Assembly (NCBI RefSeq): GCF_937976295.1
Contig: NZ_CALJRY010000240.1
Location: 1-11,051 of the forward strand
DNA: 11,051 bases
Origin: an uncultured Rothia sp.
GTDB taxonomy: Bacteria > Actinomycetota > Actinomycetes > Actinomycetales > Micrococcaceae
Direction of reading: 5' to 3'
A program made the translations under genes and the position numbers. The notes under the pieces are model-generated. The model did not search any database. It had not been told where the DNA came from and was given only the letters and a program-made list of their open reading frames with translations. Shown one piece after another: positions 5,884-11,051 of this stretch. The stretch's first letter is position 1, and every line of letters begins with the position of its first letter.

Positions 5884-5936
5884 CGAAGAAACGCCCGCTC
5901 CGCCGGGGATACACATCCCCCAGCAGAACGGGCGTT
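5884..5936 (-). terminator. Intrinsic terminator of the monooxygenase gene
   Basis: AACGCCCG (5890-5897) pairs with CGGGCGTT (5929-5936), enclosing an inner hairpin of GGGGAT (5905-5910) and ATCCCC (5915-5920). On the minus strand the exit reads TTTCTT. It lies 58 bases beyond the stop of the minus-strand flavin monooxygenase. The plus-strand exit (TTCTTGTTTT) is also T-rich, so it may work both ways. Confidence 0.7.
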
Positions 5937-5993
5937 CTTGTTTTCAATCGTTAAGTTTGAGCGAACCTACACGGTACGCATCAGCGGCAACGC

Positions 5994-7421
5994 TTATTCG
6001 GCAATCGCGCGAGCCGGGGTGTCAGCCGCCGAAGGCTTACCCACGTATGCGCCGCGGTACTTAGCAGCCGGGTGGGAGTCAGCAACCTTGGTGTGGCCCT
6101 TACCGAAGATGTTCTCACGCAGGGTGTTGCCCTCGTACTCGGTGCGGTAGCGGCCGCGCTTCTGCAGCTCGGGAACAACGTACTCGATGAAGTCCTCGAA
6201 GGAACCCGGGGAGACGTGGTACGCCAGGTTGATGCCGTCCAGGCCACCCTCGTCGATCCAGCGCTCCAGCTCGTCAGCAACCTGAACCGGGTCACCGACG
6301 ATGACCTCGCCCATGCCGCCGATGGTGGTGTGCTCGGCGATAGCCTTGCGGGTCCACTTCTTGTCCTTCGCCTGCAGGGTGAAGGGGGTCAGGAAGGACT
6401 GAATCGACTCGGTCTGCACGTAGTTCAGGATCTCGTCCTCGTCGAACTGGGACAGGTCAACACCGGACCAGCCGCCGATGATAGCCTGTGCAGATTCGAG
6501 GTTGATGTACTTCTTGTACTCCTCGTACTTTGCCTTTGCCTTCTCCTCGGTCTCATCCACGATGACCGAGAGCATTGCGAGGATCTTCACGTCGTCGCGG
6601 CTACGGCCCTGCTCCTCGGCAGAGGCACGAATACGGTCGGTCACAACGCGGGTCAGGTCCGGGCGCAGGGCGCTGATGAACACAGCCTCAGCGTGCTTGC
6701 CGGAGAACTTCTGGCCGCGGCTGGATGCACCAGCCTGGAAGATCACGGGGGTGCGCTGCGGGCTCGGCTCGGTCAGGGAGATGCCGGGCACGGAGAAGTA
6801 CTTGCCCTTGTGGCCAATCGGGTGGACCTTGGAGGGGTCAGCATAGATGCCGCGTTCGCGGTCCTTGACGACTGCACCGTCTTCCCAGGAGCCTTCCCAC
6901 AGCTTGTAGCAGACGTCCAGGAACTCGTCAGCAATGTCGTAGCGCTCGTCGTGCGGAATCTGGGTGGGCAGACCCTGGTTCTCAGCAGCCGAAGGCAGGT
7001 AAGAAGTCACAACGTTGAAGCCGACGCGGCCCTCAGTGAGGTGGTCGAGGGAGGCGTAGCGGCGAGCCAGGGTGTAGGGCTGCTCAAAAGTAGCGGCAGC
7101 AGTCACGCCGAAGCCGAGGTGCTCGGTCACTGCAGCCATTGCAGAAATCTGGGTTGCGGGGTCATTCACGGGAACCTGAGCGGCACCCTCGATGGCGGGA
7201 GCGGCAGAGTTCTTGTACACGTCGTAGATGCCGACCACGTCAGCGATGAACACGGCGTCAAACAGGCCGCGCTCAAGGGTCTTAGCCAGGTCAGTCCAGT
7301 ACTTGATGGTGTTGTACTCGGTTGCGCGGGAGCGCGGGTGACGCCAGAGGTCGAAGCTCTGGTGACCGATGCAGGTCATCTCGAATGCGTTAACTACGAT
7401 GCGCTTCTTCTGCTCAGCCAT
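5994..7421 (-). CDS. FMN-dependent monooxygenase, NtaA/SnaA/DszA family
   Basis: 475 residues of the bacterial-luciferase-like superfamily, NtaA/SnaA/DszA branch: two-component enzymes that use FMNH2 from a separate reductase plus O2. Visible family features are LWRHP at 25-29, RGLFDAVFIAD at 51-61, EQPYTLARRYASLDHLTEGRVGFNVVTS over 113-140, and further on VIFQAGASSRGQKF before HAEAVF. ATG 7421 has AAAGGA eight bases upstream; an in-frame GTG at 7469 behind AGGAGG would add 16 residues and cannot be excluded. The gene diverges from a sulfonate-type ABC importer and lies behind a SAM-IV aptamer. It therefore probably oxidises an organosulfur compound to release usable sulfur, rather than nitrilotriacetate. 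No reductase gene is in the window. Substrate is unknown; DszA-, SnaA- and YtnJ/CmoJ-like chemistry are all possible. Confidence 0.85.
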   Translation of the reverse strand: MAEQKKRIVVNAFEMTCIGHQSFDLWRHPRSRATEYNTIKYWTDLAKTLERGLFDAVFIADVVGIYDVYKNSAAPAIEGAAQVPVNDPATQISAMAAVTEHLGFGVTAAATFEQPYTLARRYASLDHLTEGRVGFNVVTSYLPSAAENQGLPTQIPHDERYDIADEFLDVCYKLWEGSWEDGAVVKDRERGIYADPSKVHPIGHKGKYFSVPGISLTEPSPQRTPVIFQAGASSRGQKFSGKHAEAVFISALRPDLTRVVTDRIRASAEEQGRSRDDVKILAMLSVIVDETEEKAKAKYEEYKKYINLESAQAIIGGWSGVDLSQFDEDEILNYVQTESIQSFLTPFTLQAKDKKWTRKAIAEHTTIGGMGEVIVGDPVQVADELERWIDEGGLDGINLAYHVSPGSFEDFIEYVVPELQKRGRYRTEYEGNTLRENIFGKGHTKVADSHPAAKYRGAYVGKPSAADTPARAIAE

Positions 7422-7563
7422 CGATTTTCCTTTCGCGAATGATCGGGGACGATCGGGTGTACCCTGCACCCCGCGCGCCGCCTCCTGATGCCTTCTGCGT
7501 TCGGTGGTGACCTTCGTGCAGGTGGCGCGTTCGCGCCGTACTTGCCTCATTCCATTGAGGCCA

Positions 7564-7641
7564 GATCATCATCTGGGGCACCCCGCTACGGGAGAGGGTT
7601 GCCGCCCGGCTAGCCAGAGCTTAGCGCCGGGACTCATGATC
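7564..7641 (-). promoter_or_regulatory. SAM-IV riboswitch for the monooxygenase gene
   Basis: Read on the minus strand, the aptamer opens with GATCATGAG and closes with GATGATC (P1: 7641-7636 with 7569-7564). P2 pairs CCCGGC with GCCGGG, followed by the conserved core CGGCAACC. P3 pairs CCCG with CGGG, followed by GGGTGCCCC. Spacing and conserved blocks match the actinobacterial SAM-IV consensus as I know it. It binds S-adenosylmethionine and should reduce expression of the monooxygenase when SAM is high. The start codon is about 140 bases downstream, unusually far. A competing hairpin CCAGAT/ATCTGG (7561-7576) overlaps the 3' strand of P1 and could be the alternative state. Confidence 0.85.
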
Positions 7642-7651
7642 TCGCTGTTTG

Positions 7652-7681
7652 AGTGTACGGGGCGCGCGGGAGGGAGGTCAC
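7652..7681 (-). promoter_or_regulatory. Probable promoter of the monooxygenase transcript
   Basis: On the minus strand GTGACC (7681-7676) lies 18 bases from TACACT (7657-7652). The predicted start, around 7645, falls just before the SAM-IV aptamer, which supports the call. The -35 overlaps one arm of a GTCAC-CTTT-GTGAC inverted repeat (7677-7690) that could be an operator. Confidence 0.45.
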
Positions 7682-7716
7682 CTTTGTGACGAAAAAATCT
7701 TTTTATGACGGGGGAC

Positions 7717-7728
7717 CGAAATATTTCG
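7717..7728. promoter_or_regulatory. 12-bp palindrome in the divergent control region
   Basis: CGAAATATTTCG is perfectly self-complementary. A third half-site CGAAAT (7738-7743) lies nearby in inverted orientation to the palindrome's right half. This sits midway between the two divergent transcripts and could bind a regulator of both, on top of the two riboswitches. No regulator gene is present to name. Confidence 0.3.
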
Positions 7729-7777
7729 TGACAAATGCGAAATAAAGAGTCATAGAAATTCACACGCGCCCGCTGGG

Positions 7778-7807
7778 TTGATTGAGGCGTGGCACAGCCC
7801 ATAGGGT
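7778..7807 (+). promoter_or_regulatory. Probable promoter of the ABC importer operon
   Basis: TTGATT (7778-7783) and TAGGGT (7802-7807) are separated by 18 bases. Transcription would start near 7814, a few bases before the S-box aptamer. An alternative is GTGACA (7728-7733) with CATAGA (7751-7756) 17 bases on, which would give a longer leader. Confidence 0.4.
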
Positions 7808-7819
7808 TGAAGGAGCAAA

Positions 7820-7911
7820 CCATCCAGAGCGACCGAGAGACCTGGCTCCACGACGTCGCAGCAACCGGCACGGATTCTTCCGCCTCCCGGTGCTAACGCC
7901 AGGACCGATGG
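7820..7911 (+). promoter_or_regulatory. S-box (SAM-I type) riboswitch, P4 apparently absent
   Basis: P1 is CCATC (7820-7824) with GATGG (7907-7911), followed by conserved AGAG. P2 pairs GCGAC with GTCGC (7829-7833, 7855-7859). A kink-turn with CGA precedes it on the return strand, and P2b is GAG/CTC around ACCTGG. The hallmark GCAGCAACC follows; P3 is ACCGG (7864-7868) with CCGGT (7887-7891), and the invariant GGTGCTAA comes after it. Loop CCTGG (7841-7845) can form a pseudoknot with CCAGG (7899-7903). Almost no room remains for the usual P4 hairpin. The likely ribosome binding site GGAAG (7910-7914) overlaps the P1 3' strand, so SAM binding would hide it: translational OFF control of the importer. 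Confidence 0.8.
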
Positions 7912-7918
7912 AAGTGAC

Positions 7919-8755
7919 ATGACACTCAACAGTGCAGTAACTGACGTACCCACCAGTGAAAACACCGGCCGACACGCCGTATCCACCGCCGCCGTCCCCT
8001 TGAGCTTTGAAGACGTCGGACAATCTTTCCCCGTGCCCGGCGGAACCCACGAAGTTCTTCGCGGAGTCTCCTTCACCGCAGCCCCCGGCGAGATTATCTC
8101 CGTCATCGGCTCCTCCGGATGCGGCAAATCCACCCTCCTGCGTGCAGCGGCAGGCCTGAACCGCATCACCGCAGGTACCGTGCGTATCGGCGAAAAGGCA
8201 GTGACCGGCCTCGACCCCCGCGTCGCTATCGGCTTTCAGGAACCGCGCCTGCTCCCCTGGCGTACCGTCGCCGACAACGTGGCGCTCGGACTGCCGCAGG
8301 GCACCAAAAAATCTGAAGGCGCAGCATCCGTAGCGCGTCTGCTCGACTTGGTCGGTCTGGGCGAATACGCAACCCACCGTCCCAAGGAAATTTCAGGCGG
8401 TATGGCTCAGCGCGTGTCCCTGGCGCGAGCGCTCGCACGCAACCCCGGCGTGCTGCTGCTCGACGAGCCCTTCGGTGCTCTGGACGCGCTGACCCGCATC
8501 AACATGCAGGATTTGCTGTTGGACGTGCACCGTCAAGACCCGACCACGATTCTGCTGGTCACCCACGATGTGGAAGAGGCGCTGTACCTCTCTGACCGGG
8601 TTATCGTCCTCGGTAAGGACACCCCGGAGGCGCCCGCCACCATCCAGCGCATTGTGACCGTTGACCGTTCTCACCCGCGTGACCGCGCCGATGCAGAGAT
8701 CACGGCGCTGCGTAGCGAGCTGTTGGCTGAGCTCGGCGTGGAAGATAACGCCTAA
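7919..8755 (+). CDS. ABC transporter ATPase, sulfonate/nitrate/taurine type (SsuB-like)
   Basis: 278-residue cytoplasmic ATP-binding subunit that powers the importer. Visible motifs are Walker A GSSGCGKST (64-72), Q-loop at Q107 in FQEPRLLPW (the EPRLLPW string is typical of SsuB/TauB/NrtD), signature ISGGMAQRVSLARAL (158-172), Walker B VLLLDEP (178-184), D-loop GALD and the switch His at 216 in VTHDVEEAL. An N-terminal extension of about 27 residues precedes the first beta strand. ATG 7919 is eight bases after the S-box aptamer, with GGAAG four bases upstream of the ATG. First gene of a three-gene operon with the binding protein and permease. The substrate is not fixed by this subunit; sulfur-containing ligands are inferred from the SAM riboswitches. 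Confidence 0.9.
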   Translation: MTLNSAVTDVPTSENTGRHAVSTAAVPLSFEDVGQSFPVPGGTHEVLRGVSFTAAPGEIISVIGSSGCGKSTLLRAAAGLNRITAGTVRIGEKAVTGLDPRVAIGFQEPRLLPWRTVADNVALGLPQGTKKSEGAASVARLLDLVGLGEYATHRPKEISGGMAQRVSLARALARNPGVLLLDEPFGALDALTRINMQDLLLDVHRQDPTTILLVTHDVEEALYLSDRVIVLGKDTPEAPATIQRIVTVDRSHPRDRADAEITALRSELLAELGVEDNA

Positions 8756-8853
8756 AAGCTGCTGACAAGGCCAGAGTCACAAACAAGGCCAGCGCCGCCG
8801 CATTTCATCTCATCACCACACATCATCATCTTCAGAAGCGAAAAGATTTCATC

Positions 8854-9918
8854 ATGACTTACTCCCCGTCTCGCCGTACCGCCCTCAAGTCCCTTGCCGC
8901 AGCCGCCGCTTTTGCTACTCTGCTCAGCGCCTGCGCCGGTGAAGGTTCCGGTTCCGCTAACGCCTCCGGTGCTGCCGGTGGTGGCGACCAGAACACCGTG
9001 ACCATTGACTACGCGACCTACAACCCGCTGTCTCTGATTATCCGTAAGAAGGGTTGGCTTGAGACCGCCCTCGCTGCCGAGGGTAAGAAGGTTGAGTGGG
9101 TCAAGTCGGCCGGTTCGAACAAGGCGAATGAGGCGCTGCGTAGCGGCAATATTGATGTCGGCTCGACCGCCGGTTCGGCGGCACTGCTGGCACGCGCTAA
9201 TGGCTCCCCCATCAAGGTCATTAGCCTGTACTCGCAGCCGGAGTGGTCGGCTCTGGTCACCCGCAAGGATTCGGGCATCACCAAGGTTGCGGACCTGAAG
9301 GGTAAGACCGTTGCCGTGACCAAGGGTACCGACCCGTACTTCCTGCTGCTACAGGCGCTCAAGCAGGAGGGTATTTCTGCTTCGGAGCTGACCATTCAGA
9401 ACCTGCAGCACGCCGATGGCCGCACCGCCCTGGATAACGGTCAGGTCAACGCGTGGAGCGGCCTGGACCCGATTATGGCTGCCGCCGAGGTGGAAAGCGG
9501 CGACGTGCTCTTCTACCGCAACCTGGACTTCAACACCTACGGCTTCCTGAACGCGACCGAGAAGTTCATTCAGTCCAACCCGACCGCTGCACAGACCATC
9601 GTGGATGTGTACGAGTACGCTCGCGCGTGGGCTAAGAAGAACCCCGAGGAGGCTGTGAAGATTCTCGAGGAGGAGTCCGGCATTAAGCACGAGACTGCTC
9701 AGGTCGTCATGGAGCGCACCCACCTGGATATTGACCCGGTTCCGGGCGCTAAGCAGGTTGAGGTTCTGAAGGGTGTCGGCCCGATCCTGGTCGAGTCCGG
9801 CGACGTTCCCTCCCAGTCCGACGTGGACAAGGCGCTCAACAGCATTGTGGACGATCAGTTCGCGAAGAAGGCTGACAGCGCAGCCGTCGAGAAGATCGCG
9901 AAGGTGGTTGAGAAGTAA
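8854..9918 (+). CDS. ABC substrate-binding lipoprotein, sulfonate/organosulfur type (SsuA-like)
   Basis: 354 residues. The N-terminus has a twin-arginine motif (SRRTALK, residues 6-12), a hydrophobic stretch and a lipobox LSAC with C27 as the probable lipidated residue: a Tat-exported lipoprotein tethered outside the membrane. A Gly/Ser/Ala linker follows. The mature part shows the NMT1/SsuA-like periplasmic binding fold: VTIDYATYNPLSLIIRKKGWLE, then GSNKANEALRSGNIDVGSTAGSAALLARANG, then VADLKGKTVAVTKGTDPYFLLLQALKQEG, then ALDNGQVNAWSGLDPIMA. These are typical of aliphatic sulfonate/taurine-class receptors. It captures the ligand for the ATPase and permease encoded either side. A 98-base gap rich in CATC precedes it, with only a weak ribosome binding site. 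Its stop overlaps the permease start (TAATG). Exact ligand unknown. Confidence 0.88.
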   Translation: MTYSPSRRTALKSLAAAAAFATLLSACAGEGSGSANASGAAGGGDQNTVTIDYATYNPLSLIIRKKGWLETALAAEGKKVEWVKSAGSNKANEALRSGNIDVGSTAGSAALLARANGSPIKVISLYSQPEWSALVTRKDSGITKVADLKGKTVAVTKGTDPYFLLLQALKQEGISASELTIQNLQHADGRTALDNGQVNAWSGLDPIMAAAEVESGDVLFYRNLDFNTYGFLNATEKFIQSNPTAAQTIVDVYEYARAWAKKNPEEAVKILEEESGIKHETAQVVMERTHLDIDPVPGAKQVEVLKGVGPILVESGDVPSQSDVDKALNSIVDDQFAKKADSAAVEKIAKVVEK

Positions 9919-10760
9919 TGACCGCCGCACCGATTACCGCCGCCTCCAGCGCTCGCGCTGAGCGTGCCGAGAAGCGTGCCTCTTCCGTGAAGCTGCCGTC
10001 GAACCCGTTCGCCGGTAAGCAGTACCTGGGCCTGATTCTTCCCCTGGCGCTGATTGCTCTCTGGTACATTCTGAGCACCAACGGCGTGTTCACCCAGGTT
10101 CAGTTGCCCTCCCCCGACCGCGTGGTCAACGCCGGTATTGAGCTGGCGCAGCGCGGTGAGCTGGGCCGTCACGTGGCGATTTCTACTCAGCGTGTGCTGA
10201 TTGGTTTCGGTATTGGCGCCGTGCTCGGCCTGGTACTGGGTGCGCTGATTGGCTTGTCTGCGCCGGTGCGTCTGATTGCCGCACCGACCATTGGTGCGTT
10301 GCGTGCCGTGCCGTCCCTGGCGTGGGTTCCACTGCTTCTGCTGTGGATCGGTATCGGCGAGAACTCGAAGGTGACCCTCGTGGCCATCGGCGCGTTCTTC
10401 CCCGTGTACACCACGGTTTCCGCTGCCCTCGCCCACGTGGACCCCAAGCTTGTGGAGGCGGCACGCGCCTTCGGTCTGAAGGGTCTGCGTCTGTTCACCA
10501 CGGTTCAGCTTCCCGCGGTTCTGCCGTCGGTGGTTTCGGGTCTGCGTCTGGCGCTGGCTCAGGCGTGGCTGTTCCTGGTCGCCGCTGAGCTGCTGGGTGC
10601 ATCCATGGGTCTGGGTTACCTGCTGACCGACTCGCAGAACAACGGCCGCACCGACCGCCTGCTGCTGGCTATTGTGGCGCTGGCGGTGCTCGGTAAGATT
10701 ACCGACGCGCTGGTGGGCGTGTTCGAGCGTTGGGTGAAGGCAAAGTACCCCAGCAACTAG
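9918..10760 (+). CDS. ABC transporter permease, sulfonate/nitrate/taurine type (SsuC-like)
   Basis: 280-residue membrane subunit of the binding-protein-dependent transport family. After a charged Ala/Arg/Glu/Lys-rich cytoplasmic N-terminus of about 34 residues, hydrophobic segments appear at about 36-53, 92-114, 133-147, 150-172, 208-228 and 247-267. The cytoplasmic EAA loop reads EAARAFGLKGLRLFTTVQLP (180-199), where the ATPase docks. GALRAVPSLAWVPLLLLWIGIGE is typical of SsuC/TauC permeases. The ATG overlaps the binding-protein stop by one base, so the two are translationally coupled. The stop codon lies within a duplicated 15-16 base segment (10745-10775). Confidence 0.9.
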   Translation: MTAAPITAASSARAERAEKRASSVKLPSNPFAGKQYLGLILPLALIALWYILSTNGVFTQVQLPSPDRVVNAGIELAQRGELGRHVAISTQRVLIGFGIGAVLGLVLGALIGLSAPVRLIAAPTIGALRAVPSLAWVPLLLLWIGIGENSKVTLVAIGAFFPVYTTVSAALAHVDPKLVEAARAFGLKGLRLFTTVQLPAVLPSVVSGLRLALAQAWLFLVAAELLGASMGLGYLLTDSQNNGRTDRLLLAIVALAVLGKITDALVGVFERWVKAKYPSN

Positions 10761-10775
10761 TACCCCCAGCAACTA
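10745..10775 (+). repeat. Tandem duplication across the permease stop codon
   Basis: GTACCCCAGCAACTA (10745-10759) is followed directly by GTACCCCCAGCAACTA (10760-10775), identical apart from one extra C. The first copy encodes the last residues and stop; the second is untranslated. It looks like a recent slippage or duplication event. Confidence 0.7.
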
Positions 10776-10796
10776 GTGCCACAGCTAGACGCAACG

Positions 10797-10812
10797 CTCA
10801 GCACGCGCTGAG
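10797..10812 (+). other. Small hairpin downstream of the importer operon
   Basis: CTCAGC (10797-10802) pairs with GCTGAG (10807-10812) around ACGC, followed by TTTAGG. It could be a weak first termination or mRNA-stabilising site. The rest of 10813-10926 holds no gene I can support: a ten-codon frame from 10824 has an ill-spaced ribosome binding site, and no known RNA was recognised. Confidence 0.3.
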
Positions 10813-10926
10813 TTTAGGAGAGATGTCCGCCGCGTGGTTGCTCCCTGCAAGGTGAGCTAATCATCGCTACGCGCCGGAGAAAGAAGTCGGCGGGGAAACC
10901 TGTCGCCTACTGAATGATGATGATGA

Positions 10927-10971
10927 ATCCCGCCCCGCGCCCCACAGCAGTGAGCGCGGGGCGGGGTCTTT
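10927..10971 (+). terminator. GC-rich intrinsic terminator after the importer operon
   Basis: CCCGCCCCGCGC (10929-10940) is the exact reverse complement of GCGCGGGGCGGG (10954-10965), with A-T and T-G pairs extending the base and a 13-base loop. CTTTAAATAT follows. The T-run is short but the 12-bp GC stem is very stable. It most likely ends the ABC importer transcript about 165 bases after the last gene. Confidence 0.65.
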
Positions 10972-10986
10972 AAATATGTCGGAATA

Positions 10987-11051
10987 TTACGAACCAATAC
11001 GCAGCATGCCGAATATGACGGTCCCCTTTGCGTCCGAGCCCGGAGCGCGCT
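10987..11051 (-). CDS. Possible C-terminus of a convergent gene (cut by window edge)
   Basis: On the minus strand one frame is open from the window edge to TAA (10989-10987) and ends DAKGTVIFGMLRIGS, which reads like a folded protein's C-terminus. A convergent gene facing the terminator at 10927-10971 would fit. With about 21 codons, no family can be named. The plus strand is also open here from ATG 10976 but lacks a ribosome binding site and follows the terminator directly, so the minus reading is slightly preferred. Confidence 0.3.
   Translation of the reverse strand, partial: RAPGSDAKGTVIFGMLRIGS

Noticed and set aside
5430..5954. 174-codon plus-strand frame opposite the YchJ gene
   Set aside because: Basic, Arg/Ala-rich translation spanning the tandem repeats and a terminator hairpin; the minus-strand frame has the SEC-C and YchJ signatures.
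6072..7442. 456-codon plus-strand open frame opposite the monooxygenase
   Set aside because: Leu/Val/Gly-rich antisense shadow; the minus-strand frame has clear family motifs, a ribosome binding site, a riboswitch and a terminator.
9855..10772. 305-codon minus-strand open frame opposite the ABC permease
   Set aside because: Gln/His/Arg-rich antisense shadow overlapping two well-supported genes.
10976..11051. Plus-strand frame from ATG 10976 open to the edge
   Set aside because: It starts directly after the terminator with no ribosome binding site; it remains possible but is less convincing than the minus-strand C-terminus.
1..11051. CRISPR arrays, tRNA, rRNA, insertion sequences
   Set aside because: No spaced direct-repeat array, cloverleaf or rRNA segment was recognised, and no transposase motifs were seen in any frame.

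Overview
The window looks like chromosome of a moderately high-GC Gram-positive actinobacterium, probably in the Micrococcaceae and perhaps close to Rothia. This rests on C/G-rich third codon positions, actinobacterial SAM-sensing leader RNAs, a Tat-type lipoprotein signal and a promoter that appears to give a leaderless transcript. The genus is inference; no marker gene is present.

Layout. Positions 1-91 hold the start of an unidentified minus-strand gene. A gene-free leader (92-437) with a textbook intrinsic terminator precedes two tandem NCS2/AzgA-type purine permease paralogues (438-1904 and 2252-3700). They are separated by 347 bases packed with strong inverted repeats. After a nested terminator comes an A/T-richer two-gene module (3880-5279): a helix-turn-helix protein with an AbiEi-like tail, then an AbiEii-like nucleotidyltransferase. 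This is most likely a type IV-like toxin-antitoxin pair. It is bracketed by two nearly identical 38-bp palindromes, one acting as promoter/operator and the other as bidirectional terminator. A convergent minus-strand YchJ/SEC-C protein follows (5367-5810).

The right half is a sulfur-acquisition locus. A minus-strand flavin-dependent monooxygenase of the NtaA/SnaA/DszA family (5994-7421) diverges from a plus-strand ABC importer: ATPase (7919-8755), Tat-lipoprotein binding protein (8854-9918) and permease (9918-10760). The shared intergenic region carries two different SAM riboswitches back to back: a SAM-IV aptamer reading toward the monooxygenase and an S-box (SAM-I type) aptamer, apparently lacking helix P4, reading toward the importer. 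Both arms should therefore be shut off when S-adenosylmethionine is plentiful. The likely role is uptake of an organosulfur compound (sulfonate-like or S-alkylated) and oxidative release of its sulfur for cysteine/methionine synthesis. The exact substrate and the FMN reductase partner cannot be read from the window. The importer operon ends at a GC-rich terminator (10927-10971), and a possible convergent gene end enters from the right edge.

The strongest candidates for something new are the divergent two-class SAM riboswitch control region, the palindrome-bracketed AbiE-like module, and the uncharacterised attenuator-like leader before the purine permeases.
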